Shown: positions 35,662 through 44,320 of the stretch, one piece after another | Layout: each line of letters opens with the position of its first letter | Position numbering within the stretch: the stretch's first letter is position 1 | NCBI GenBank assembly: GCA_963743285.1 | Contig: CAVUPF010000009.1 | Location: 110,980-174,979, forward strand | Length of the DNA stretch: 64,000 nucleotides | Direction: 5' to 3' | Source of the DNA: CAVUPF01 sp963743285 | Lineage (GTDB): Bacteria; Actinomycetota; Thermoleophilia; Solirubrobacterales; 70-9 | Notes under the pieces: generated by a model | What the model was told of the DNA's origin: nothing | Databases searched by the model: none | What the model saw: the letters and a program-made list of their open reading frames with translations, nothing else | Made by a program: the position numbers and the translations under genes

Positions 35662-36183
35662 TCAGTAGGTCGCGCGGATCACGGCGAGACCGTCGGCCTG
35701 CCAGGCGAGTTCGCCGCCGGACCACTCGAGCGTGTCTTGCAGCGCGTCGGGCTCGATCAGGTCGCCGATCACCAGGGAGCGGGACTGCTCTCTGACTCGG
35801 CGGAAGAGGGCCTGCTTTTGGGCGTCGTTGAGTTGGCTTAGCGAGAGCACCGAGATGACCAGATCCCAAGGGCCATCGGGGAGCGGGTCCTGCATGCGGG
35901 CGAGCTGGACGTCGTCGTAGGTCTCGCGGGCACGGAAGACCATCTCGGGGCTGGAATCAAGGCCGACGACCCAGGCGTCCGGGTGGGCCTCGATCAGGCG
36001 GCGGGTTGTCTCGCCGGTTCCCATTCCGAGCTCCAGGGCGCGGCTGGGCGGGAAGGGGATTGCCGCTATCGCCTGCTCTTGCAGCTCGTCATAGCGGGGC
36101 AACTCAGAGCGAATCCGCTTGAGGTAGATCTCCGGTGTCCAGTCGAATTGGCCCATCTCGTAATCTCGTCCTGAGGTGTCCAT
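35662..36183 (-). CDS. Class I SAM-dependent methyltransferase
   Basis: About 173 residues. RALELGMGTGETTRRLI is the SAM-binding motif I; VVGLDSSPEMVFRAR and GPWDLVISVLSLSQL are motifs II and IV. The substrate is unknown. The ATG at 36183 (MDTSGRDYEMGQFDW) is preferred; ATG at GQFDW is an alternative. It is the only minus-strand gene in this stretch, convergent with the coiled-coil gene and divergent from yceD, so it looks inserted into a conserved cluster. Confidence 0.8.
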   Translation of the reverse strand: MDTSGRDYEMGQFDWTPEIYLKRIRSELPRYDELQEQAIAAIPFPPSRALELGMGTGETTRRLIEAHPDAWVVGLDSSPEMVFRARETYDDVQLARMQDPLPDGPWDLVISVLSLSQLNDAQKQALFRRVREQSRSLVIGDLIEPDALQDTLEWSGGELAWQADGLAVIRATY

Positions 36184-36214
36184 CGTAAGTCTCGTCGCAG
36201 CGGGAGGAGCGGCC

Positions 36215-36742
36215 ATGAAATACAAAACGCCCACCACGATCGTCGACCTCTCCCGCCTCGCGCTGTCCTATGGCGAGGCGAGGCGGCTGGACGTACCGGT
36301 CCGGCTCGACTCGCTAAAGCTAGGCGGGCAGCCCTACTCGGCAAAGCCCGAGACGGTCGTGACTCGCCTTGATATCTCCCGCTCCAGCGGCGGCTACGTC
36401 CTGCGCCTGCGTCTCGCCGTCCACGTGGAGGGTCCGTGCATGCGCTGCCTGGGCCCGGCCGCGATCGACCTGGAGATCGATGCCCTCGAGGTGGACCAGC
36501 ACGACTCCGATGACGAGGAGCTGCGCAGCCCCTACGTCGCGCAGGACGAGCTCGAGATCGGCGGTTGGACCCACGACGCGACGGCGCTCGCAATCCCTGC
36601 GCAGTTCCTCTGTCGCTCCGACTGCGCCGGCCTCTGCTCAGTCTGCGGTGAGTCCCTCAACGACGCCGAGCGATCGGCTCACGAGCACGAGCAAGGCGGA
36701 GATCCCCGCTGGGACAAGCTCAAGGGCCTGAAGCTGGAGTAG
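36215..36742 (+). CDS. yceD: YceD/DUF177 family protein
   Basis: 175 residues. CMRCLG in the middle and CRSDCAGLCSVCGESLN near the C-terminus form the DUF177 zinc-like cysteine motif. Family members are co-transcribed with rpmF and implicated in large-subunit rRNA accumulation. Shine-Dalgarno GGAGGAG at 36203-36209 fixes the ATG at 36215. It precedes rpmF by 13 bases, the conserved arrangement. Confidence 0.9.
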   Translation: MKYKTPTTIVDLSRLALSYGEARRLDVPVRLDSLKLGGQPYSAKPETVVTRLDISRSSGGYVLRLRLAVHVEGPCMRCLGPAAIDLEIDALEVDQHDSDDEELRSPYVAQDELEIGGWTHDATALAIPAQFLCRSDCAGLCSVCGESLNDAERSAHEHEQGGDPRWDKLKGLKLE

Positions 36743-36745
36743 CAT
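36740..36745 (+). promoter_or_regulatory. -10-like box before rpmF
   Basis: TAGCAT overlapping the yceD stop, 10 bases before ATG 36756. Confidence 0.35.
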
Positions 36746-36755
36746 TCCGCGCCCG

Positions 36756-36971
36756 ATGGCCGTCCCGAAGAAGAGAACCTCAAGCGCGCGCCGCGACAAG
36801 CGACGCGCCACGCACAAGGCGGCCAAGCCGCGCCTCAACGAGTGCCCGCGATGCCACAGCCCGCGACTGCCGCACCGCGTCTGCCCTACCTGCGGCACCT
36901 ACGCTGGGCGTGAGGTGATCTCACACAAAGTCACCGAAGCTCCGGCGCCGCCCCCCGATTCCGAAGGCTGA
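36756..36971 (+). CDS. rpmF: 50S ribosomal protein L32
   Basis: 71 residues. MAVPKKRTSSARRDKRRA is the family N-terminus, and CPRCHSPRLPHRVCPTCG gives the four zinc cysteines. The C-terminal tail (VTEAPAPPPDSEG) is longer than usual. The stop overlaps the plsX start by one base. Confidence 0.96.
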   Translation: MAVPKKRTSSARRDKRRATHKAAKPRLNECPRCHSPRLPHRVCPTCGTYAGREVISHKVTEAPAPPPDSEG

Positions 36972-37999
36972 TGCCCGCCGGGCGGGGCGTGAGGGTCGCC
37001 CTCGATGGCTTTGGGGCGGAGCGGGGGTTCGGCACCCTCGCCGAGGGCGCCCGGCTGGCCGCCGCGGACGGGATCCAGGTGCGGGTTTTTGGCCCGCCCG
37101 GCGAGCTGGGACTGGAGGGGGTCGAGGGAGTCGAGGTGGTGCCGACCTCGGAGTGGATCTCGAATGAGGAGGACCCTATCCCGGCGCTTCGCTCAAGGCC
37201 GGAGGCCTCGGTGGTGCTGGCGGCCCGCGAGGTAGCCGAGGGTCGCTGCGGGGCGCTGGTCAGCGCCGGCTCGACTGGGGCGACGATGGCGGCTGCCACC
37301 TTTGGGCTGCGGCGCCTTCAGGGCGTGCAGCGACCGGCGCTGGCGGTGCGAGTGCCGGTCCCCGGCAAGGCAGTGCTGTTCCTTGACGTCGGCGCCAACG
37401 TCGAGGCGCGCGCCCAGCACCTGATCCAGTTCGCCTTCCTTGGCGCCGCCTTCAGCGCCGCGGTGCTGGGCGTCGAGCGACCCCGGGTTGGCCTGCTTTC
37501 GGTCGGCGAGGAGGCAGGGAAGGGGCGTGAGGAGGTAGTCGCTGCGCACGAGGCGCTCGCCAAGGCGGGCGAGATCGAATTCGCCGGCAACGTCGAGGGC
37601 CGTGATCTACCGGCCGGAGCCGCCGATGTCGTCGTAACGGACGGCTTCACCGGCAACGTGGCGCTGAAGCTGATGGAGGGAACGACTCGCGCGATCAGCG
37701 CGGCGATCCGCGAAGCGGCGCGTTCCAAGCCGCTTGCCGCGGCCGGTGGCTTGCTGATGCGCCCGGCGCTCGGCGCGTTGCGTCGCGGGCTGGACCCCGA
37801 CACGACCGGCGGCGCGATCCTGCTCGGCCTGCGCGGAGTCGCCGTAGTCGGACACGGCAGCTCCGAGGCCGAGGGAATCGCCAACGCGGTACGGCTGGCG
37901 GCGCGCTGCGCTGAGGTCGACGCGGCCGGCCGCACCGCGGCGCTGATGCGCGATGCGGGCGTGATGCGCGGCTCGCTCGCCGCCACCACCGACGCGTGA
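36971..37999 (+). CDS. plsX: Phosphate acyltransferase PlsX
   Basis: 342 residues. Converts acyl-ACP to acyl-phosphate for phospholipid synthesis. Strong motifs are SAGSTGATMAAATFGL, FLDVGANVEARAQHL, LLSVGEEAGKG and VVTDGFTGNVALKLMEG. The usual N-terminal DAMGGD motif is replaced by VALDGFGAERGFG, so the phosphate-binding start of the fold is divergent. Directly upstream of acpP. Confidence 0.9.
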   Translation: MPAGRGVRVALDGFGAERGFGTLAEGARLAAADGIQVRVFGPPGELGLEGVEGVEVVPTSEWISNEEDPIPALRSRPEASVVLAAREVAEGRCGALVSAGSTGATMAAATFGLRRLQGVQRPALAVRVPVPGKAVLFLDVGANVEARAQHLIQFAFLGAAFSAAVLGVERPRVGLLSVGEEAGKGREEVVAAHEALAKAGEIEFAGNVEGRDLPAGAADVVVTDGFTGNVALKLMEGTTRAISAAIREAARSKPLAAAGGLLMRPALGALRRGLDPDTTGGAILLGLRGVAVVGHGSSEAEGIANAVRLAARCAEVDAAGRTAALMRDAGVMRGSLAATTDA

Positions 38000-38012
38000 T
38001 AGGAAGGGCGGC

Positions 38013-38258
38013 GTGACCCACGACGAAGTCCTCGACCTGGTCCGTTCCCATCTCGCCGAGGAGCTCGAGGTTGGGCCGGCGAAGATCGTCGAGGGGAGCC
38101 GCTTCAAGGAGGACCTCGACGCCGACTCACTTGACCTCTACGAGCTGGTGATGGAGCTGGAAGACCGTTACGGAATCTCCGTCTCCGAGCAGCAGGCGGC
38201 GCAGATCAAGACGGTCGGCGAGGCGGTGGAGTTTGTCCTCCAACATGCCGCGGCCTGA
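38013..38258 (+). CDS. acpP: Acyl carrier protein
   Basis: 81 residues from a GTG. DADSLDLYELVMELED carries the serine that receives 4'-phosphopantetheine. The charge pattern and length are standard. Between plsX and rnc, as in many bacteria. Confidence 0.95.
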   Translation: MTHDEVLDLVRSHLAEELEVGPAKIVEGSRFKEDLDADSLDLYELVMELEDRYGISVSEQQAAQIKTVGEAVEFVLQHAAA

Positions 38259-38958
38259 GCAGGTGGCGACGGGCGCCGACTCGGCCGTCGCTTCGCTTGC
38301 CGCCCTGATCGACGACTTGCCGCCGAGCCTGCGCAGCCAGGCGTTGACACATTCCTCGTGGACCGAGGAGCGCGTCAACTCCTTCGAGCGTCTCGCCTTC
38401 CTCGGAGACAGCGTGCTCGGGCTCTCGGTCGCCTCCAACCTCTTCGAGCGCTTTCCCGACCTCGACTCCGGCGGCCTCACCAAGGTCCACAATCAGGCGG
38501 TCAGCGGGGTCTCCTGCGCCGAGGTCGGTCGCCTGCTCGGGGTGCCGGAGATGCTTCGAAAAGCCGAGCCCGCTGGAGGGCCGGCGGCGATCCCGGCCGA
38601 GGTCCTGCTCAACGGCGAGCGACCGCTGCCGGAGGCAACCGAGGCCCTGATCGGAGCCTGCCACCTCGCTTTCGGCTTCGAGCGGACCGCCGCGGCGGTG
38701 GGGGAGGCGTTCGCGTCTCGGATCGAGCACGCGGCCGAGACCATGATCGACTTCAAGTCGGCCCTGCAGGAGCTGCTGGCGCAGCGCGGCGCGCGGGTGG
38801 AGTACAAGGTTCTCGCTGCGACCGGCCCCCCGCACCGGCGCACCTTTGAGGTGGCGGCTATTGTCGGCTCCGAGCGAGTCGGGGCAGGTGGGGGCCGCAG
38901 CAAGAAGGCGGCCGAGCAGGCAGCGGCCGAGCAGGCGCTGGGGCGGTTTGGCGGTTGA
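38245..38958 (+). CDS. rnc: Ribonuclease III with altered signature motif
   Basis: 237 residues: RNase III domain (~10-155) and dsRNA-binding domain (~163-235, ending GGGRSKKAAEQAAAEQAL). The signature is FERLAFLGDS at 47-56, where the metal-ligand Glu of ERLEFLGD is Ala51. The second metal pair reads PEATEALIGA, with Glu130 for the usual Asp and Glu133 kept. The ATG overlaps acpP by 14 bases. Processes rRNA and other dsRNA, but the missing ligand may weaken or change metal use. Confidence 0.88.
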   Translation: MPRPEQVATGADSAVASLAALIDDLPPSLRSQALTHSSWTEERVNSFERLAFLGDSVLGLSVASNLFERFPDLDSGGLTKVHNQAVSGVSCAEVGRLLGVPEMLRKAEPAGGPAAIPAEVLLNGERPLPEATEALIGACHLAFGFERTAAAVGEAFASRIEHAAETMIDFKSALQELLAQRGARVEYKVLAATGPPHRRTFEVAAIVGSERVGAGGGRSKKAAEQAAAEQALGRFGG

Positions 38959-39022
38959 ACGGGATGGCCCGCTTCCTGTCCGACTCAACCGTGAGCCTTA
39001 GCGCTCTGAGACCGAGGATGAG

Positions 39023-41425
39023 ATGTATCTGAGATCGATCACGCTGAAGGGATTCAAGTCGTTTCCCGAGCGGGCGAGGCTGGAGTTCTCGCCCGGTGTC
39101 AGCGTGATCGTCGGGCCCAACGGCTCTGGCAAGTCGAACATCACCGACGCGGTGCTGTGGGCGCTTGGCGAGCAGAGCCCGGTGGCGGTCCGTGGCGCCT
39201 CGATGCAGGACGTGATCTCTGCCGGGGGCAAGGGTGTCGGTCAGCGCCGCTTGGCCGAGGTCGAGGTCGTGATCGACAACTCTGAAGGCCGCGCCGCGAC
39301 CGAGTTCTCCGAGATCGCCGTGCGGCGCAGCCTCGACCGCTCCGGTGAGGGTGGCTACCGCCTCAATGGCGCGCGCTGCCGCCTGGTCGACGTTGTCGAG
39401 GTCCTCTCCGACGCCAATCTAGGCCGCGAGATGCACTCGGTGATCAGCCAGGGTCGGGTCGAGTCGATCGTCCACTCAAAGCCCCGCGAGCGGCGCCTCT
39501 TAGTGGAGGAGGCAGCCGGTCTCGGCAAGCACCGCAAGCGTCGCCGTCGGGCCGAGCTGAAGCTGCGCGCCGCCCGTGAGAACCTCGACCGGGCGCTTGA
39601 CCTCGAGCGCGAGGCCCGCGCCCGACTGCGACCGCTGAAGCGCCAAGCGCAGGCGGCGGAGCTGGGGGCGCGGATCGAGCGCGAGGAACTTGGCTTGCGC
39701 GGGCGGCTGGTCGCCGAGGAGCTGCGCTTCGGAGCCGACCGAGCGGCTGCGGCCGAGCAGGCAGCCGAGAAGGCGCGGGCGAGCCGGACCGAGGTCGAGG
39801 AGCGTCTGGCCGCGGTGAGTGAGCGCCGCCGGGCCGCCGAGGAGCGCTTCGCCGCCCGCGACCGAGAGCGGACCCAGGCATGGGGCTTGCTGACCAGGCT
39901 GCGAGCTGAGCAGGAGCGCCTCGCGGTGCGCGCCGCGAGCCTCACTGCTCGCGAGGCTGAGTTCTCCGCCGGTTTGGAGGCGCTGCGAGCCGAGCTGGGC
40001 CCCCTGACGCTCGATGTCGGTGCCACGGGCGGCGCTCCAGTCGAGCGCGCCCGCAAGCTGGAGGAGGAGCTGGGCGAGATTGAGGCTGGTCTGGCGGGCG
40101 CCACCGAGGGGCTTGACCGCGCCCGTGCGGCAGAGTCATCGGAGTCGGCGCGCGAGTCCGCACTCGGGGCGGTCCGCAGCGGAGCCGAGCGCGCCGTACG
40201 CCACGCCCGCCGGGCCGAGGGGCTGCTGGGCGAGCGCCACCGCGAGGCGCTGCGTGTCCGCCTCAGCGCCGGTGAGGAGCTGCTCTCGGAGCTGCGCGAC
40301 GCCGCGGCCTCGATTGAGCTGGCCGGCGCCGCGATTCGCGCCAGGGTCGAGCGGACCGAGGGCCAAGTGGTCGGTGGTGAGGGAGATGGCGATGCGATCG
40401 CCGAGGAGATGCGAGCCTGCTCGCAGCGCGAATTTGAGTTGCAGGCGGAGATGAAGGCCGCCGCGGATGAGCTGACCAAGACCGAGGTCGAGGCGGCCCA
40501 CCTCGGCGATCGGCGAGTCGAGGCAGCCAAGGAGCTTGCCTCGATCGCCGAGCGCCTCGGCGAGGCGCTCGGCCCGGCCGAGCAGCCCCTGACCGAGGAG
40601 GAGCGTGCCGACACCGACCGTCGGTTGGAGCGCCTGGAGCGTCGCCGCGCTCAGATCGGCCCGGTCAACCCGCTGGCCGAGCGCGAGTACGAGGAGGCCC
40701 GCGAGCACGTCGAGGGCCTGGAGTCCCAGCGCGAGGACACCGAGCGGGCGATGCGCGAGCTGGAGACGCTGATCCACGATATCGACCGCGAGATCGAGCG
40801 TGCCTTCGAGGAGACATTCGAGGCGACCGCCAGGAACTTTGAGGAGATGGTCGAGCACCTCTTCCCGGGCGGGCGGGGGCGCCTGCGCCGGGTCAGGCTG
40901 CACCCGGTCCGCGACGCCGGGGAGAGCGATGAGGAGGAGTCCGGCGGCGATCAGGAGGAGCGCGAGGAGCTCGGGGTCGAGATCGAGGTCGCCCCGGCCG
41001 GCAAGTCGACCCGCAAGCTTTCGCTGCTCTCCGGCGGTGAGAAGTCGCTGGTCGCGCTCGCCTTCGTCTTCGCCGTCTTCCTCGCCCGACCCTGCCCCTT
41101 CTACATCCTTGACGAGGTCGAGGCGGCGCTCGATGACGCCAACATCGATCGCTTCCTTCAGCTGGTCCGTCGCTTCTCCGACCGCGCCCAGTTCATCGTC
41201 GTCACCCACCAGAAGCGCACGATGGACGCCGCCGACGTTCTCTACGGGGTCAGCATGGGGGGCGACGGCGTCACCAGGGTCGTCTCCCGCCGCCTGCCGC
41301 GAGAAGCGGCCGCGACTGCAGAGGGCCCGCCGCCCTTCGCCGGCGTCGCCACCGGCGCGGATGAGGACGAAGCGGGTGGGGAAGGCGAGGCGGCCACCCC
41401 ACCTGGCTCTGCGGCAGCAGCCTGA
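39023..41425 (+). CDS. smc: Short Smc chromosome-segregation ATPase without a visible hinge
   Basis: 800 residues, against ~1150-1200 for canonical Smc. The N-head is intact: ITLKGFKSFPERARLEF, Walker A GPNGSGKSN (31-39), Q-loop ISQGRVESIV (141-150). The C-head is intact: signature LSLLSGGEKSLVALAF (666-681), Walker B FYILDEVEAALDD (693-705), H-loop VVTHQKR. Between them are only ~430 residues of Ala/Glu/Arg-rich helix. Breaks occur only at GPLTLDVGATGGAP (326-339) and VVGGEGDGDA (449-458). No alpha/beta hinge with its glycine-rich dimer motif is found. Residues 631-650 are an acidic insertion in the C-head, and 762-800 a low-complexity tail. ScpA and ScpB are encoded at 7-8.3 kb. Operon with ftsY. 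Confidence 0.9.
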   Translation: MYLRSITLKGFKSFPERARLEFSPGVSVIVGPNGSGKSNITDAVLWALGEQSPVAVRGASMQDVISAGGKGVGQRRLAEVEVVIDNSEGRAATEFSEIAVRRSLDRSGEGGYRLNGARCRLVDVVEVLSDANLGREMHSVISQGRVESIVHSKPRERRLLVEEAAGLGKHRKRRRRAELKLRAARENLDRALDLEREARARLRPLKRQAQAAELGARIEREELGLRGRLVAEELRFGADRAAAAEQAAEKARASRTEVEERLAAVSERRRAAEERFAARDRERTQAWGLLTRLRAEQERLAVRAASLTAREAEFSAGLEALRAELGPLTLDVGATGGAPVERARKLEEELGEIEAGLAGATEGLDRARAAESSESARESALGAVRSGAERAVRHARRAEGLLGERHREALRVRLSAGEELLSELRDAAASIELAGAAIRARVERTEGQVVGGEGDGDAIAEEMRACSQREFELQAEMKAAADELTKTEVEAAHLGDRRVEAAKELASIAERLGEALGPAEQPLTEEERADTDRRLERLERRRAQIGPVNPLAEREYEEAREHVEGLESQREDTERAMRELETLIHDIDREIERAFEETFEATARNFEEMVEHLFPGGRGRLRRVRLHPVRDAGESDEEESGGDQEEREELGVEIEVAPAGKSTRKLSLLSGGEKSLVALAFVFAVFLARPCPFYILDEVEAALDDANIDRFLQLVRRFSDRAQFIVVTHQKRTMDAADVLYGVSMGGDGVTRVVSRRLPREAAATAEGPPPFAGVATGADEDEAGGEGEAATPPGSAAAA

Positions 41426-41428
41426 ACG

Positions 41429-42427
41429 GTGCCAACCTCCTGGCAGGACATCTTCGACCTAGGCGCGCGCGAGACCGTGCAGCCAACTCCCGCCGGCGAA
41501 GCCGAGGAGGAGAGCCGCGGTGTCTTCCGCCGCCTGCGAGCGAGCCTTTCCAAAAGCCGCCAGGCCCTGAGCGAGGAGATCTCCGCCAGCTTTTTCGATC
41601 GGATCGACGAGCAGACCTGGGAGCGACTCGAGGAGGCGCTGATCTTTGCCGACGCCGGCGCGGCGGTCACCGCCGCCGTGGTCGAGCGGCTGGAGCGGGA
41701 AGTTGAGTCCGGCGCGGTGTCCGCCGACGCCGGCGCCGTGCGCGGCAGGCTGATCGAGATTCTCGCCGAGGTCGCCTCGAGCGGCCGCGCGCCGATTGAC
41801 CTCAGCGGCGATCCGGCAGTGCTACTGATGGTCGGCGTCAATGGCACCGGTAAGACGACGACGACCGGCAAGATCGCCTGGCATCTCTCGAGGGAGTTCG
41901 GGCTCTCCGTCGTCCTTGCCGCAGGCGACACCTATCGCGCCGCGGCGGCTGAGCAGCTTGCCGGGTGGGCCGAGCGGGCCGGCGCCGACCTGGTCCGCTC
42001 GGACCCCGGCGCCGACCCCGGTGCCGTGGCCTTTGATGCGATCTCCGCCGCCCGCGCCCGCGGCGCCGACCTGGTCATCGTCGACACCGCCGGGCGGCTT
42101 CACACCCAGGGCAACCTGATGGACGAGCTGGCCAAGGTGTGCCGGGTGATCGCCAAGCAGCTTCCCGGGGCTCCGCACGCGACGCTGATCTCGATCGACG
42201 CGACCACCGGGCAAAATGGCCTGCGCCAGGCGAAGGTCTTCTCCGAAGCGGTCGACGTTGACGGCGTCGTCCTCACGAAGCTAGACGGCACGGCGAAGGG
42301 CGGCATCGCCCTGGCAATCGCCAGCGAGCTGGGGATCCCGGTGAAGCTGATCGGCACCGGCGAGTCGCTCGAGGACCTCCGCCCCTTCGACCCGGCCGAC
42401 TTCGCCCGGGCGCTGCTCGCCGACTGA
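41429..42427 (+). CDS. ftsY: Signal recognition particle receptor FtsY
   Basis: 332 residues. NG domain with G1 GVNGTGKTTTTGKIAW, DTYRAAAAEQL, G3 DTAGRLHTQGNLMDEL and G4 TKLDGTAKGG. The acidic A domain is very short (~40 residues, ETVQPTPAGEAEEES). Membrane targeting is likely through the amphipathic N-helix. It starts 3 bases after smc and is followed by its partner ffh. Confidence 0.96.
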   Translation: MPTSWQDIFDLGARETVQPTPAGEAEEESRGVFRRLRASLSKSRQALSEEISASFFDRIDEQTWERLEEALIFADAGAAVTAAVVERLEREVESGAVSADAGAVRGRLIEILAEVASSGRAPIDLSGDPAVLLMVGVNGTGKTTTTGKIAWHLSREFGLSVVLAAGDTYRAAAAEQLAGWAERAGADLVRSDPGADPGAVAFDAISAARARGADLVIVDTAGRLHTQGNLMDELAKVCRVIAKQLPGAPHATLISIDATTGQNGLRQAKVFSEAVDVDGVVLTKLDGTAKGGIALAIASELGIPVKLIGTGESLEDLRPFDPADFARALLAD

Positions 42428-42434
42428 CGCCATC

Positions 42435-42440
42435 TAAGCT
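42435..42440 (+). promoter_or_regulatory. -10 box of ffh, leaderless type
   Basis: TAAGCT, 8 bases, then the ffh ATG at 42449. Confidence 0.45.
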
Positions 42441-42448
42441 GGGGGCCG

Positions 42449-43813
42449 ATGTTCGACCAGCTCTCAGATCGCCTCCAGGCGACCCTCTCCGAGGTCCGCT
42501 CGCGCGGCAAGCTGACCGAGCCGGACGTCGATGCGGCGATGCGGGAGATTCGCCTCGCCCTGCTCGAGGCCGACGTCAACTTCAAAGTCGTCAAAACCTT
42601 CACCGCCACCCTCAAGGAACGCTGCCTCGGCGCCGAGGTGCTGGAGAGCCTCGACCCAGGACAGCACGTGGTGAAGATCGTCAACGAGGAGCTGACGGCG
42701 CTGATGGGAGGGGCGGGACGCGAGCTCGCTTTCGCCTCCAACGGCCCCACGGTGATCCTGATGGCCGGCCTGCAGGGCTCCGGCAAGACCACCGCCTGCG
42801 CCAAGCTGGCGCGGTACCTTGGCGCCTCGGGAAGGGACGTCGCACTCGCCGCCTGCGACGTCTACCGGCCCGCGGCGATAGACCAGCTCGTTGCCGTCGG
42901 GGAGCGGGCCGGTGCTCACGTCTATCAACAGGGAGCAGACCGCGACCCAGTCGAGATCGCCGCGTGGGCGCTGGCCCGGGCCCGCGAGGAGGACCGCGAC
43001 GTGCTGATCGTCGACACCGCGGGCCGCCTCCACGTCGACGAGGCCCTGATGGCCGAGCTGTCCCAGATCCGCAAACGCACCAAGCCCCACGACGTGCTGC
43101 TGGTGGTCGACGCGATGACCGGCCAGGATGCAGTCGGGGTCGCCGAGGCCTTCGCCGAGGCGGCCGAGTTCGACGGGGTGGTGATGACCAAGCTCGACGG
43201 GGACGCGCGCGGCGGCGCCGCGCTCTCGGTCAAGGCGGTGACCGGAAAGCCGATCCTCTTTGCCTCGACCGGCGAGAAGCTCGAGGACTTCGATCGCTTC
43301 CACCCCGACCGAATGGCCTCCCGCATCCTCGGCATGGGCGATGTGCTCAGCCTGATCGAGAAGGCCGAGCAGCAGGTCGACGAGAAGCAGGCCCTCGACC
43401 TCCAGGAGAAACTGCGGCGCGACCAGTTCACGCTCGAGGACTTCCTCCAACAGATGCGCCAAGTGCGCAAGATGGGCCCGCTCAGCGGCCTGATCGGGAT
43501 GCTGCCGGGGATGGGGGCGATGAAGCAGCTGAAAGGCGCCGACGTCGACGAGGGGGAGCTGGACCGGGTCGAGGCGATCATCCTCTCGATGACCCCGGGC
43601 GAGCGCGCCGACCCGGCGACGATCAACGGCTCGCGTCGGCGGCGGATAGCGACTGGATCGGGGACCAAGGTCCAGCACGTCAACCAGCTCGTCAAGCAGT
43701 TCGATCAGATGCGCAAGCTGATGAGGCAGATGGCCTCAGGCAAGATGCCCGACCCCCAGCAGCTCGCGCAGATGGCCGGGGGCGCGCCACGGCCGAAGGT
43801 GCGCAGGCGCTAA
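42449..43813 (+). CDS. ffh: Signal recognition particle protein Ffh
   Basis: 454 residues. N domain, G domain with GLQGSGKTTACAKLARYL, DVYRPAAIDQL, DTAGRLHVDEALM, TKLDGDARGG, then the methionine-rich M domain (QMRQVRKMGPLSGLIGMLPGMGAM, and QMRKLMRQMASGKMPDPQQLAQM). The SRP RNA gene is not in the window. The ftsY-ffh-rpsP order is typical of actinobacteria. Confidence 0.97.
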   Translation: MFDQLSDRLQATLSEVRSRGKLTEPDVDAAMREIRLALLEADVNFKVVKTFTATLKERCLGAEVLESLDPGQHVVKIVNEELTALMGGAGRELAFASNGPTVILMAGLQGSGKTTACAKLARYLGASGRDVALAACDVYRPAAIDQLVAVGERAGAHVYQQGADRDPVEIAAWALARAREEDRDVLIVDTAGRLHVDEALMAELSQIRKRTKPHDVLLVVDAMTGQDAVGVAEAFAEAAEFDGVVMTKLDGDARGGAALSVKAVTGKPILFASTGEKLEDFDRFHPDRMASRILGMGDVLSLIEKAEQQVDEKQALDLQEKLRRDQFTLEDFLQQMRQVRKMGPLSGLIGMLPGMGAMKQLKGADVDEGELDRVEAIILSMTPGERADPATINGSRRRRIATGSGTKVQHVNQLVKQFDQMRKLMRQMASGKMPDPQQLAQMAGGAPRPKVRRR

Positions 43814-43816
43814 CCT
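43811..43816 (+). promoter_or_regulatory. -10-like box before rpsP
   Basis: TAACCT starting at the ffh stop codon, 10 bases before ATG 43827. Confidence 0.35.
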
Positions 43817-43826
43817 CTCGCGGCTC

Positions 43827-44081
43827 ATGGCTGTCCGAATCAGACTCAGGCGCGTGGGTTCGAAGAAGAACCCGATCTGGAGGATCGTCGTCGCCGACAA
43901 GCGCTCGCCGCGCGACGGGCGCACGATCGAGACGATTGGCCGGTACAACCCGCAGACCGAGCCCTCGCTGATCGAGTTCGACGAGGAGCGCGCCCGCCAC
44001 TGGCTCGAGCACGGCGCCCAACCCTCCGAGACGGTCGCCGGCCTGCTGCGCACCAAGGGCATCGCCGCCTCCGGCAGCTAG
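43827..44081 (+). CDS. rpsP: 30S ribosomal protein S16
   Basis: 84 residues. MAVRIRLRRVGSKKNPIWRI and SPRDGRTIETIGRYNPQTEP are the family core. Followed within 8 bases by khpA. Confidence 0.97.
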   Translation: MAVRIRLRRVGSKKNPIWRIVVADKRSPRDGRTIETIGRYNPQTEPSLIEFDEERARHWLEHGAQPSETVAGLLRTKGIAASGS

Positions 44082-44089
44082 GCCCTGGC

Positions 44090-44320
44090 GTGACCGAGCT
44101 ACTCGAGTTCCTCGTCAGGGCGCTGGTCGAGGACCCGCAGGCGGTGGTCGTCGAGGAGCTGGAAGAGAACGGCGACCTGGTCTATGAGATAACGGTCGCC
44201 GAGGCGGACCTCGGCCGGGTGATCGGCAAGGGCGGGCGTGTCGCCAACGCGATCCGCACGATCGCCAAGGCCGCCGCGGTGCGGATCGATCGCCGTGTCA
44301 TAGTCGACATCCTCGATTGA
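44090..44320 (+). CDS. khpA: KH-domain RNA-binding protein KhpA
   Basis: 76 residues from a GTG. A single KH domain with VIGKGGRVANAIRTIAKA (GxxG loop). Binds RNA as a partner of KhpB in gram-positives. The stop overlaps the TTG start of trmD (TTGA). rimM, which often lies between khpA and trmD, is absent here. Confidence 0.92.
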   Translation: MTELLEFLVRALVEDPQAVVVEELEENGDLVYEITVAEADLGRVIGKGGRVANAIRTIAKAAAVRIDRRVIVDILD

